Shown: positions 51,410 through 59,884 of the stretch, in pieces
Position numbering within the stretch: position 1 is the first letter of the stretch
Layout: every line of letters begins with the position of its first letter
Assembly: GCF_015704865.1 (NCBI RefSeq)
Contig: NZ_JADQTO010000027.1
Location: forward strand, 62,001-126,000
Reading direction: 5' to 3'
DNA: 64,000 nt
Source of the DNA: Actinoplanes aureus
GTDB taxonomy: Bacteria; Actinomycetota; Actinomycetes; Mycobacteriales; Micromonosporaceae
The notes under the pieces: model-generated
What the model was told of the DNA's origin: nothing
Databases searched by the model: none
What the model saw: only the letters and a program-made list of their open reading frames with translations
Position numbers and translations under genes: made by a program

Positions 51410-52888
51410 GTGGGCGAGAAAGTCGACCAGACCGAATTCAGCCGGGAGGACCGGACCCGGTACCGGCAGAAGATCCGGCGCAGCCTGGACGTGTTCGCGA
51501 CCATGCTGCGGGAGGCCCGCTTCGAGTTCGAGCGGCCGCTGACCGGCATGGAGATCGAGCTCAATCTGATCGACGAGCACGCCGATCCGGCGATGCGCAA
51601 CGTCGAGGTGCTGAAATCGATCGCTGATCCGGACTTCCAGACCGAGCTGGGACAGTTCAACATCGAGATCAATCTGCCTCCGCGGCGGCTCGCCGGTGAC
51701 GACTTCGCCGAGCTGGAGCGCAGCCTGCGGGCCAGCCTGAACCAGGCGGAGCGGCACGCCCGGGCGGCCGGGACGCACATGGTGACGATCGGCATCCTGC
51801 CGACGCTGCGCCGCGAGCACCTCACCGGCGACGCGCTCACCACGAACCCCCGCTACCAGCTGCTCAACGAGCAGATCTTCGCGGCCCGCGGCGAGGACCT
51901 GGACATCCGCATCGACGGGGTGGACCGGCTGGCGGTCACCACGGACACCATCGCGCCGGAGGCGGCCTGCACCAGCACCCAGTTCCACCTGCAGGTGAGC
52001 CCGGCGCAGTTCGCCGCGTACTGGAACGCCGCCCAGGTGATCGCCGGCATACAGCTGGCGCTCGGCGCGAACTCACCGCTGCTGCTCGGCCGGGAACTGT
52101 GGCGGGAGACCCGGATCCCGCTCTTCGAGCAGGCCACCGACACCCGGTCCGAGGAGATCCAGGCGCAGGGCGTACGCCCGCGGGTGTGGTTCGGCGAACG
52201 CTGGATCACCAGCGTGTTCGACCTGTTCGAGGAGAACGTGCGGTACTTCCCCGCGCTGCTGCCGATCTGCGACGGCGACGACCCGGCGGACATCCTGGAA
52301 CGCGGCGAGATCCCCGAGCTCAGCGAGTTGCGGCTGCACAACGGCACGGTCTACCGATGGAACCGGCCGATCTACGCGGTGGTCAACGGCCGCCCGCACC
52401 TGCGGGTGGAGAACCGGGTGCTGCCGGCCGGCCCGACGGTCGCCGACACCATCGCCAACGCGGCGTTCTACTACGGCCTGGTCCGCACGCTCGCCGAGGC
52501 CGACCGGCCGATCTGGACCCAGATGAGCTTCCAGGCCGCCGAGGAGAACTTCCACAACTGCGCCCGGCACGGCATCGACGCCAGCGTGTTCTGGCCCGGG
52601 CACGGCACCCTCCCGGTCACCGAGCTGGTGCTGCGCCGGCTGCTACCGCAGGCGGCGGCGGGCCTGGACGAGTGGGGCGTCTCGCCCACCCAGCGGGACC
52701 GGCTGCTCGGCATCATCGAGCAGCGCTGCCTGCTGCATCGCAACGGCGCGTCCTGGCAGGTGGACACCCTGCACGCCCTGGAGGCGCAGGGACACGACCG
52801 GCAGCAGGCGCTGCACGAGATGCTGCGCCGCTACCTCCCGCTCATGCACGAGAACATCCCGGTCCACGAATGGCCGGTAGCCACCTAG
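51410..52888 (+). CDS. Glutamate--cysteine ligase family protein (GCS2-like)
   Basis: A 492-residue ATP-grasp-like carboxylate-amine ligase. Motifs: TGMEIELNLIDEHADPAM (Mg/glutamate site), ELGQFNIEINLPPR, ACTSTQFHLQVSP, LGANSPLLLGREL, then RVENRVLPAGPT. This is the GCS2/EgtA/YbdK superfamily. Because the strain makes mycothiol (mshC at 9.7 kb), a glutathione role is doubtful; gamma-glutamyl ligation for another metabolite is possible. GTG start at 51410. It is followed by a long inverted repeat and stands alone. Confidence 0.8.
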   Translation: MGEKVDQTEFSREDRTRYRQKIRRSLDVFATMLREARFEFERPLTGMEIELNLIDEHADPAMRNVEVLKSIADPDFQTELGQFNIEINLPPRRLAGDDFAELERSLRASLNQAERHARAAGTHMVTIGILPTLRREHLTGDALTTNPRYQLLNEQIFAARGEDLDIRIDGVDRLAVTTDTIAPEAACTSTQFHLQVSPAQFAAYWNAAQVIAGIQLALGANSPLLLGRELWRETRIPLFEQATDTRSEEIQAQGVRPRVWFGERWITSVFDLFEENVRYFPALLPICDGDDPADILERGEIPELSELRLHNGTVYRWNRPIYAVVNGRPHLRVENRVLPAGPTVADTIANAAFYYGLVRTLAEADRPIWTQMSFQAAEENFHNCARHGIDASVFWPGHGTLPVTELVLRRLLPQAAAGLDEWGVSPTQRDRLLGIIEQRCLLHRNGASWQVDTLHALEAQGHDRQQALHEMLRRYLPLMHENIPVHEWPVAT

Positions 52889-53002
52889 GACGGCGCCGGC
52901 AAGCACGGAAGGTCGCGTCAGGCATTCCACCCGCACGCACCTTTTCCGGTACGCGCAGCGACCGTCCCAAAAACGCGGGCCGTCCCCGGACCACCGCGCG
53001 AT

Positions 53003-53051
53003 CACCTGCCCGGTCCCGCGCCCCGACGCGGCCGCCGGGACCGGGCAGGTG
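53003..53051. terminator. 15-base perfect inverted repeat between convergent genes
   Basis: Arms at 53003-53017 and 53037-53051 pair without mismatch around a 19-base GC-rich loop. It lies between the ligase gene (ends 52888) and the cobalamin operon (ends 53067), and probably terminates both. Confidence 0.65.
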
Positions 53052-53066
53052 GTCACGCCGCCCGGT

Positions 53067-53444
53067 TCAGCCGCGCGCGACCGCGACCGTCACCCCGTCA
53101 CACACCCGCTTGGGCACGACCAGCACCGCACCGGGTCCCGCCGCCAGCAGGGCCGCCGCCTCCGCCACGCTCGGTGTACCCACCGCGGCCGCCACCACCG
53201 GATTCGCCCCGGGTACCGGCTGCCCGGCCAGCACCGCCGCCGGATAGCCGACCAGCCGCCACCCCGCTTCCGCGGCCACGGCCCGCACACCGTCCTCCGC
53301 CGCCCGCCGGTCCAGGGTCGCCAGCACAGCCACCTCGCCCACCGCGATCCCCGCGCCCGCCAGCACAGCGCGGATCGCCCCGGCCAGCCGCTCACCCGCC
53401 GTCCCCGCCCGTGCGCCCACCCCCACGACCGAACCCCGGCTCAC
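53067..53444 (-). CDS. CbiG C-terminal domain protein (cobalamin biosynthesis)
   Basis: A 125-residue protein equal to the C-terminal domain of CbiG (cobalt-precorrin-5A hydrolase): VVGVGARAGTAGERLAGAIR, VAVLATLDRRAAEDGVRAVA, VGYPAAVLAGQPVPGANPVV and SVAEAAALLAAG. The N-terminal and central domains are absent, so it is a stand-alone or truncated form. GTG at 53444 follows AAGGGG; TTG at 53462 is possible. It is the last gene of the cobO-cobB transcript, 20 bases after cobB. Confidence 0.8.
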   Translation of the reverse strand: MSRGSVVGVGARAGTAGERLAGAIRAVLAGAGIAVGEVAVLATLDRRAAEDGVRAVAAEAGWRLVGYPAAVLAGQPVPGANPVVAAAVGTPSVAEAAALLAAGPGAVLVVPKRVCDGVTVAVARG

Positions 53445-53464
53445 ACCCCTTGCTTGGCCCAACC

Positions 53465-54865
53465 TCAATGCTGTCTCAACGGCCGCCAGACAGCACCCAC
53501 GTTGGGCCGGACAGGTCGGCCGGCCGCGGCCCGGACCAGGCGCTCGGCCAGCCCGCGATGCCCGGCCCAGTGCAGATGCAGGTAGGACGCGTGCACCGAC
53601 CCCGTCGCGAACCCCTCCGGGTCGGCGCCCCGCCAGGCCCACGCCGCACCGGCCGCCGGCGACAGCAGCAGGCCGGAACGGGGATGCACCGAGGTCCGGT
53701 GGAACTCGTGCCCGGTCACCCGGGTGCCGGCCGCGGCGAGCGGGCTGTCGGTGAGTGCGACCGCGTCCCGGTAACCCAGCGTCAGGGTGGGCGTCATCGC
53801 CGCGTCCGCCTCGATCACCCCGCACATCGGAGCACCGTCCAGGGACCGGCACAACCAGAGCAGCCCGGCGCACTCGGCGGCGATCGGGCCGCCGGACGCC
53901 GCGAGGGCCGCCACCGACCGGCGCAGTGGCTCGTTGGCGGAGAGCTCGGCCGCGTACACCTCCGGGAAGCCGCCGCCGACGACCAGCGCGCGGGCACCGG
54001 CCGGCAGCGCCTCGTCGTGCAGCGGGTCAACGGTCACGACCGTCGCCCCCGCCCCGGCGAGAAGTTCGGCCGTTTCCGCGTACGCGAAAGAGAAAGCCGG
54101 ACCACCGGCAAGCGCGACCACCGGGCCATCAGCGACCGGCTCCGCGGCTTGGGGTGTCCACGGGCTCGCCGCCAGCGGCGGCGCCGAACGTGCGACCGCG
54201 GCCACCGCCTCCAGGTCGACCGAGCCCGCGATCAGCGTGGCGAGCGCGTCCACCGATGCCAGCGCTTCGGCGCGGCGCTCGGCCGCCGGGACGAGGCCGA
54301 GGTGCCGGGACGGCGCCGCCACCGCGTCGGCGCGGCGCAACGCGCCCAGCACCGGCGTGCCCACCTCCTCGCAGGCGTCCCGCAGGATCTGCTCGTGCCG
54401 GGCCGAACCGACCCGGTTGAGGATCACCCCGGCCAGCCGGACCGTACCGAAGCTGCGGAAACCGTGCACCAGGGCGGCGATCGACCGCCCCTGCGCGGCC
54501 GCGTCCACCACCAGGATCACCGGCGCCCGCAGAAGCTCCGCGACCTGTGCCGTGGACCCGGTATCGCCCGCCCCGGTACGCCCGTCGTAGAGGCCCATCA
54601 CCCCTTCGACGATCGCCAGCTCGGTCCCGGCCGACCCGTGCGCGAAGAGCGGCCCGATCAGGTCCTCCCCCACCAGCACCGGGTCGAGGTTGCGCCCCGG
54701 CCGCCCGGCGGCGAGCGCGTGATAGCCCGGGTCGATGTAGTCCGGCCCCACCTTGAACGGCGCCACCGGCACCCCGCGCCGCGCGAACGCCGCCAGCAGC
54801 CCGGTCGCGACGGTCGTCTTCCCGTGCCCACTGGCCGGCGCCGCGATCACCACCCTGGCTACCAT
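53465..54865 (-). CDS. cobB: Cobyrinate a,c-diamide synthase (CobB/CbiA)
   Basis: A 466-residue glutamine-dependent amidotransferase that amidates the a and c carboxylates of cobyrinic or hydrogenobyrinic acid. N-terminal dethiobiotin-synthetase-like P-loop APASGHGKTTV and KVGPDYIDPGYH; ELAIVEGVMGLYDG; C-terminal type-1-like GATase with nucleophile cysteine in AAECAGLLWL and the histidine in VTGHEFHRT. It overlaps cobO by seven bases. Whether the aerobic (CobB) or anaerobic (CbiA) name is right depends on the rest of the pathway, not in the window. Confidence 0.93.
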   Translation of the reverse strand: MVARVVIAAPASGHGKTTVATGLLAAFARRGVPVAPFKVGPDYIDPGYHALAAGRPGRNLDPVLVGEDLIGPLFAHGSAGTELAIVEGVMGLYDGRTGAGDTGSTAQVAELLRAPVILVVDAAAQGRSIAALVHGFRSFGTVRLAGVILNRVGSARHEQILRDACEEVGTPVLGALRRADAVAAPSRHLGLVPAAERRAEALASVDALATLIAGSVDLEAVAAVARSAPPLAASPWTPQAAEPVADGPVVALAGGPAFSFAYAETAELLAGAGATVVTVDPLHDEALPAGARALVVGGGFPEVYAAELSANEPLRRSVAALAASGGPIAAECAGLLWLCRSLDGAPMCGVIEADAAMTPTLTLGYRDAVALTDSPLAAAGTRVTGHEFHRTSVHPRSGLLLSPAAGAAWAWRGADPEGFATGSVHASYLHLHWAGHRGLAERLVRAAAGRPVRPNVGAVWRPLRQH

Positions 54866-55458
54866 TCGATGCCCTGCTGCCCCTTGCGCCCGGCGTCCAT
54901 CGGATGCTTGATCTTCGTCATCTCGGTGACCAGGTCAGCCGCCGCGACCAGATCCGGATGCGCGTCCCGCCCGGTGATCACCACATGCTGCGTTCCCGGC
55001 CGCCCTCCCAGCGTCTCGATCACGTCCTCGACGTCCACCCACCCCCACTTAATCGGATAGGTGAACTCGTCCAGCACGTAGAACCGGTAGGCCTCGGCCG
55101 CCAGATCCCGCTTGATCTGCGCCCAGCCCTCGGCAGCCTCAGCAGCGTGATCCCGCTCAGTCCCCGCCCGCTGGATCCACGACCAGCCCTCACCCATCTT
55201 GTGCCAGGTAACCGGCGCCCCGCCGGCGTTACCGAGAGCCTTGAGCGCGGCCTCCTCGCCGACCTTCCACTTCTGCGACTTCACGAACTGAAAGACGCCG
55301 ATCGGCCACCCCGCGCTCCACGCCCGCAACGCCATCCCGAACGCGGCCGTGGACTTCCCCTTGCCCGGCCCGGTGTGCACCGCCAGCACCGCCTGCCGCC
55401 GACGCTGCCGCGTCGTCAGCCCGTCATCGGGAACGGCAGTCACTTTCCCTTGCGGCAT
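54859..55458 (-). CDS. cobO: Cob(I)yrinic acid a,c-diamide adenosyltransferase
   Basis: A 199-residue CobO/BtuR-type enzyme that adds the adenosyl group to cobalt. P-loop HTGPGKGKSTAAFG, then VFQFVKSQKWKVGEE, WHKMGEGWSWIQ, VLDEFTYPIKWGWVDVEDV and VVITGRDAHPDLVAAADLVTE. ATG at 55458 with GGTGGAGAG upstream; a longer frame to 55491 is not needed. First gene of the cobO-cobB-cbiG(C) transcript. The 272-base upstream stretch carries repeated CCAAGATC elements but no riboswitch that I can see. Confidence 0.95.
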   Translation of the reverse strand: MPQGKVTAVPDDGLTTRQRRRQAVLAVHTGPGKGKSTAAFGMALRAWSAGWPIGVFQFVKSQKWKVGEEAALKALGNAGGAPVTWHKMGEGWSWIQRAGTERDHAAEAAEGWAQIKRDLAAEAYRFYVLDEFTYPIKWGWVDVEDVIETLGGRPGTQHVVITGRDAHPDLVAAADLVTEMTKIKHPMDAGRKGQQGIEW

Positions 55459-55619
55459 CTCTCCACCTTTCCAGTACGCATAGCCGTCCATCCCGCCGAC
55501 CGCCCGCCACCTCCGGCGCCGCCGCTCAGCACGCCGCCCACCCCGGCCGTTTCGCGCCCGGACTCCGCGGCCCCACGATCACCCGCACCCCGCCACCGCT
55601 CGCGCCGCTTCCACTTCCG

Positions 55620-55702
55620 CCGCCCAAGATCTGCGGGTCGACGCGGCGGGGTGGTGATCTTGGACGATTGGGCGGTCCAGCGTGCTACTCACCCAAGATC
55701 TC
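55620..55702. repeat. Clustered CCAAGATC/GATCTTGG elements
   Basis: CCAAGATC at 55624-55631, inverted GATCTTGG at 55656-55663, and a further CCCAAGATCT near 55692. CCGCCCAA (55620-55627) can alternatively pair with TTGGGCGG (55668-55675). Located between the chelatase and cobO genes. It may be an interspersed REP-like element, an operator or a weak terminator. Confidence 0.5.
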
Positions 55703-55730
55703 GCGGCGGCGGGCACCACGAGGCGGGGTG

Positions 55731-58028
55731 TCACGCCGCGCTGCGGTAGGAGCGGTCGGCCACGGCCGGCGGGACCGGCGGGCCGGATCGCCCGGCCACA
55801 GCCTGGAGGTGGTCGAGAGGCATGACTTCGGCGTTCAGGGCTGCGGCCAGCTTCCGTGCCAGGCCCAGCCGGACGGGGCCGGATTCGCAGTCGACGACGA
55901 CGGTGGAGACCCCGGTCAGCAGCGGGGTCAGCCGGAGCGGGTCCGGGCCGCTGGTCGACCGCCCGTCGGTGACCAGCACCAGCAGCGGCCGGCGACGCGG
56001 GTCGCGGCGGCGCTCGGTGGCGATGGTCGTGGCCGCGGTTCGCAGTCCCGCAGCGAGCGGGGTCCGCCCACCGGTCCGCAGAGCGGCCAGCCGGAGCACA
56101 CCCACCTCGTGGCTGGACGTCGGCGGCAGCACAACCTCCGCCTCGCTCCCCCGAAAGGTGATCATGCCAATCCGGTCGCGCCGCTGGTAGGCGTCGCGCA
56201 GCAGGGACAGCACGGCCGTCTTGACCAGGGTCATCCGCTTGCGCGCGGCCATCGATCCCGAGGCGTCCACAACGAACAACACCAAGTTGGCCTCACGCCC
56301 CACATGCACCGACTCCCGCAGATCCGACAGCTCCACGCCGAACCGGCGGGCCACCGACCGGCTCGCCGGCGCGATGCGACCAGACAGCCCTCCAGCAGCC
56401 GCCGTCGGAAAGGCGGCGGTCTCGGCCGCGTTCCCCGAGAGGACGGCGGATGGCGAGGTGGCGGCCGACGCCGCCGGGGATGGTGGGGTGGAGATGGCGG
56501 CGCGGTGCAGGGCCGCGCGGAGTGTGGCCGGCAGGTGGGGGGCGCCGGAGAGCTTGCCGTGTGGGATGCGGCTTCCGACGACCCGGCCGCGGCGGGCGTA
56601 TGCGGGTGAGCGCCGGCCGGTGTGGCCGCCCTCGCCGCGAGCAGCGATGCGCAGCGTGCGGGTCCGGTAGGCGGCTCCGGCGGTGGCGACCGCGCCCGCC
56701 TTCTGCGGTTCGGCCGTCCGGTCGCCGTGTTCCGGGCCGTTGTGTGACGGGGCGCTGTGGTCCGTACCGTCATGGCTGAAGCCCGTGCCCTGCGGCCCGC
56801 CGCCGTCGCTCGGTCCCCGCGGCCCGCCGCCTCCCCCGCCGGGCGGCCCGCCGCCCTCGGGATCGGGATCGTCGTCGCCCGGCCCGGCCTGATCATCGCC
56901 GGCCCGGCGGTCGTCTTCGGCCTGGCGGTCCGCCTCGGCGTGGCGATCTTCTTCGGCCCGGCGGTCGTCTTCGGCCTGGCGGTCCGCCTCGGCCTGGCGG
57001 TCCTCCTCGGCCTGGCGTTCGGCTTCGGCCAGGGCGTCTTCGAGTTTCTGTTCGTCGGTGCCGGGCGGGTCGAGCGGATCGGTGCGGCGCCGGTGCGGCA
57101 GGGCGAGCCGGGCCGCGTCGCGTACGTCGCCGGCGGTCACCGACGTCCGGCTGTGCCAGGCGGCCAGCGCGACCGCGCACCGGGCGACCACGATGTCGGC
57201 GCGCATCCCGTCGACTCCGTAGGCGAGGCACACCCGGGCGATCCGGTCGAGTTCGGCGTCGGGCAGCTCGACCGACGGCAGCAGGGCGCGGGCGGCGGCG
57301 ATCCGGGTGGCATAGTCCTGCTCGGCCGGGTCGAAGCGGGCGGCGAAGCCCGCCGGGTCGGCCTCGTAGGCCAGCCGGCGGCGGACCACCTCGGCCCGCT
57401 GGGTGGCGTCGCGGGGGGCCAGCACGTTCACCACCAGGCCGAACCGGTCGACCAGCTGCGGCCGCGGCTCGCCCTCCTCCGGGTTCATGGTGCCGACCAG
57501 CAGGAACCGGGCGGCGTGCTTGACCGAGACACCGTCGCGCTCGACGTGTGCCCGGCCCATCGCGGCCGCGTCCAGCAGCAGGTCGACGAGGTGGTCGGGG
57601 AGCAGGTTGACCTCGTCGACGTAGAGCACACCGCGGTGGGCGGCGGCGAGCAGGCCGGGCTCGTACGCCTTCACCCCGTCGCCGAGCGCGCGTTGCAGGT
57701 CGAGGGTGCCGACCACCCGGTCCTCGGTCGCGCCGACCGGCAGCTCCACCAGCGCGGCCGGCCGGGCCGTCGCCGGGCTCGCCGCCGGATGCGGACCGTC
57801 GGGGCAGGCCGGGTCGGGCGCGGCCGGGTCGCAGGCGAACCGGCAGTCCGCCAGCACGGCGACCGGCGGCAGGAGCCCGGCCAGGGCACGCACCACAGTG
57901 CTCTTGGCGGTGCCCTTCTCGCCGCGGACCAGCACACCGCCGACCGCCGGTGAAACGGCGGTGAGCAACAGCGCGAGGCGCAGGTCGTCGAGGCCGACCA
58001 CGGCCGAGAACGGGTACGGACTCGTCAC
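55731..58028 (-). CDS. ChlI/ChlD-like chelatase (putative cobaltochelatase ATPase + VWA subunit)
   Basis: A 765-residue fusion. Residues 1-340 form the AAA+ ChlI/BchI-type ATPase: Walker A GEKGTAKST, Walker B GVLYVDEVNLLPDHL, sensor VGTMNPEEGEPRPQL. A very acidic/charged linker (about 345-400) is made of seven-residue units such as RQAEEDR and RRAEEDR, followed by a Gly/Pro-rich stretch. Residues about 575-745 form a VWA domain with MIDAS motif VVDASGSMAA and VLVTDGRST. GTG at 58028, preceded by GGAAGG. A cobalamin riboswitch lies immediately upstream, which indicates cobalt rather than magnesium insertion. The CobN-type large subunit is not in the window. Confidence 0.9.
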   Translation of the reverse strand: MTSPYPFSAVVGLDDLRLALLLTAVSPAVGGVLVRGEKGTAKSTVVRALAGLLPPVAVLADCRFACDPAAPDPACPDGPHPAASPATARPAALVELPVGATEDRVVGTLDLQRALGDGVKAYEPGLLAAAHRGVLYVDEVNLLPDHLVDLLLDAAAMGRAHVERDGVSVKHAARFLLVGTMNPEEGEPRPQLVDRFGLVVNVLAPRDATQRAEVVRRRLAYEADPAGFAARFDPAEQDYATRIAAARALLPSVELPDAELDRIARVCLAYGVDGMRADIVVARCAVALAAWHSRTSVTAGDVRDAARLALPHRRRTDPLDPPGTDEQKLEDALAEAERQAEEDRQAEADRQAEDDRRAEEDRHAEADRQAEDDRRAGDDQAGPGDDDPDPEGGGPPGGGGGGPRGPSDGGGPQGTGFSHDGTDHSAPSHNGPEHGDRTAEPQKAGAVATAGAAYRTRTLRIAARGEGGHTGRRSPAYARRGRVVGSRIPHGKLSGAPHLPATLRAALHRAAISTPPSPAASAATSPSAVLSGNAAETAAFPTAAAGGLSGRIAPASRSVARRFGVELSDLRESVHVGREANLVLFVVDASGSMAARKRMTLVKTAVLSLLRDAYQRRDRIGMITFRGSEAEVVLPPTSSHEVGVLRLAALRTGGRTPLAAGLRTAATTIATERRRDPRRRPLLVLVTDGRSTSGPDPLRLTPLLTGVSTVVVDCESGPVRLGLARKLAAALNAEVMPLDHLQAVAGRSGPPVPPAVADRSYRSAA
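56895..57050 (-). repeat. 21-base charged heptad repeats in chelatase linker
   Basis: About ten degenerate units of 21 bases (plus-strand pattern GG(C/T)CTGGCGGTC and relatives) encode (R)QAExDR-type heptads in the linker between the ATPase and VWA domains. Confidence 0.75.
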
Positions 58029-58069
58029 AGGGGAATCCCTTCCGGCGGGTGTCCACGCCCGCTCGTCGG

Positions 58070-58240
58070 TTGACACGAGCGGCTGGAGTCTCCTGACTCC
58101 CGGATCGACGTTTCCCGCTCGCCTTCCGGCCGTCGCAGGCCGTGGCGCTGGGTCAGCGGGTCGCTCCCCGGTCACAGTGGCGGGACCGTCCCGGACTCGC
58201 ACCGGGTTCCTCCGCAACCGCTCGCCGGTCACTCTTTCCT
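58070..58240 (-). promoter_or_regulatory. Cobalamin riboswitch
   Basis: On the minus strand the leader contains the B12-element core: GAACCCGGTGCGAGTCCGGG, then ACGGTCCCGCCACTGTGACC (58171-58190 region), and the downstream GGGAGTCAGGAGACTCCAGC near 58082-58104. These match the conserved G-rich, CCACTGTGA and terminal helix parts of the cobalamin aptamer. It lies about 40-210 bases upstream of the chelatase GTG. Binding of adenosylcobalamin would lower expression, most likely by hiding the ribosome binding site. End positions are approximate. Confidence 0.9.
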
Positions 58241-58285
58241 ACCGCCGGGGTGCGCGTCAACGCGGGGTGCCGTGACAGTGATCGC

Positions 58286-59851
58286 TTACGCGCCGACCGC
58301 CTTCTCGGTGGCGGGCAGCGGCTCGGGTGCCAGCTTGTCCAGCTCGGCCACCACGTCGAGGACGGCGAGCGCCGAGCGTTCCACCAGCGGGCGCAGCCGG
58401 CGGTAGAGGGCCGCGGCCTCGGGGTCGGGACGGGTGTGCCGGCCGGTCGGGACGAGAGCGGCCGCATCGTCCAGGTCGGGCAGTTCGCCGAGGGCGTGCC
58501 GGGCCAGCAGGCAGGCGCCGAGTGCGGTGCCCTCGGGGGTCTCGGACACCGAGACCGGCAGGTCCAGCGCGCCCGCGAGCACGCTCACCCAGAGTTCGGA
58601 GGCGGCGGCGCCTCCGGTGGCCCGGATCTCGGTGAGAGCGCAGCCCTCCGCGTCGAACGAGTCCCGGACCAGGGCCAGCTGCTGGCAGACGCCCTCCACG
58701 GCGGCGCGGACCAGGTGCGGGCGTCCGTGCTCGCGGCGCAGCCCGAGGTACGCCCCGCGCATCCCCGGCCGCCACCACGGCGCCCGCTCCCCCAGCAGGT
58801 ACGGCAGGCAGAGCAGGCCTTCGCTGCCGACCGTCACCCCGGCCGCCTCCTCGAGCAGCGCGGCGTCCCGCTCGTCGGCGTCCTCGCCCTCGGCACCGGG
58901 CCGCTCGAACCCGGAGGCGAACGCCTGCCCGGCCCAGCGGACCACCGACCCGGCGTTGTTCACCGCGCCACCGATCACCCAGCGGTCCTCGGTGAGCGCG
59001 TAACAGAACAGCCGGCCGGCCGCGTCCGTGGTGGGCCGGTCGACGACCGTACGCAAGGCGCCGCTGGTTCCCAGCGAGACCGCCGCGACCCCGGCCGGGG
59101 TGGCGCCGACGCCGAGGTTGGCGAGCGGGCCGTCGGCCGCCCCGATGATCAGCGGAACGTCCGGGGACAGTCCGGCGGCGGCGGCCACGTCGGCACGCAG
59201 CCGGAGCTGGTGGACGGTCGGTACGACCTCGGCGAGCTGCTCCCGGCGTACCCCCGCGATCTCCAGGGCCTCGTCGTCCCAGCGCCGCGTGTGGATGTCG
59301 TAGAGGCCGGTGCCCGAGGCGACCGACAGGTCGACCAGGAAGGGAGCGTCGGCCAGCGCCGCGACGATCAGCTCTTTCACCCCGCCCCAGCGGGGCGTGC
59401 CGCGCAGCGTGCCCGGATCGTGCTCGCCCCACCAGGCCAGCTTGGTCAGCGGGGACATCGGGTGCACCGGCGTGCCGGTACGCGCCTGCAGCTCCTTGCC
59501 GCGACCGGACGCGACGAGCCGCTCGCACTGCTCGGCGGAACGCCCGTCGGCCCAGGTGATCACGGCTCCGAGCGGGCGGCCGCCGGCGTCCATCGGGACG
59601 AGCGCGTGCAGGAACGAGCTGAGGCTCACGGCGATCACGCGGTCACCGTTGCGGGCGCACTCGGCGGCCACGTCGGTGATCGCCTTGACGGCCGCGGCGG
59701 TGAGGTGGCCGGGATCGATCTCGGCGCGGCCGGGACCGGGCACTGACAGCGGGTAGTGGACGCTGGTGAGGGCCCGCAGCTCACCGCCGGGTCCGGCGGC
59801 GATGCCCTTGGTGGCGGTGGTCCCGGTGTCGATCCCGATCACGACGTCCAT
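58286..59851 (-). CDS. gntK: FGGY-family gluconokinase
   Basis: A 521-residue sugar kinase of the FGGY family. N-terminal ATPase-fold strand VVIGIDTGTTATKGIA, WADGRSAEQCERL, GTPVHPMSPLTKLAWW (HPMSP is typical of gluconate/xylulose kinases of this group), catalytic Asp in IIGAADGPLANLGVG, phosphate loop SLGTSGALRTV, and C-terminal ATGGAAASELWVSVLAG. It phosphorylates gluconate to 6-phosphogluconate most likely; other polyols are possible. ATG at 59851. It stands alone; the riboswitch-chelatase unit starts downstream on the same strand. Confidence 0.88.
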   Translation of the reverse strand: MDVVIGIDTGTTATKGIAAGPGGELRALTSVHYPLSVPGPGRAEIDPGHLTAAAVKAITDVAAECARNGDRVIAVSLSSFLHALVPMDAGGRPLGAVITWADGRSAEQCERLVASGRGKELQARTGTPVHPMSPLTKLAWWGEHDPGTLRGTPRWGGVKELIVAALADAPFLVDLSVASGTGLYDIHTRRWDDEALEIAGVRREQLAEVVPTVHQLRLRADVAAAAGLSPDVPLIIGAADGPLANLGVGATPAGVAAVSLGTSGALRTVVDRPTTDAAGRLFCYALTEDRWVIGGAVNNAGSVVRWAGQAFASGFERPGAEGEDADERDAALLEEAAGVTVGSEGLLCLPYLLGERAPWWRPGMRGAYLGLRREHGRPHLVRAAVEGVCQQLALVRDSFDAEGCALTEIRATGGAAASELWVSVLAGALDLPVSVSETPEGTALGACLLARHALGELPDLDDAAALVPTGRHTRPDPEAAALYRRLRPLVERSALAVLDVVAELDKLAPEPLPATEKAVGA

Positions 59852-59884
59852 ACGTGCCCTCCCTGGTACGCGGCTGCCTCTTCC

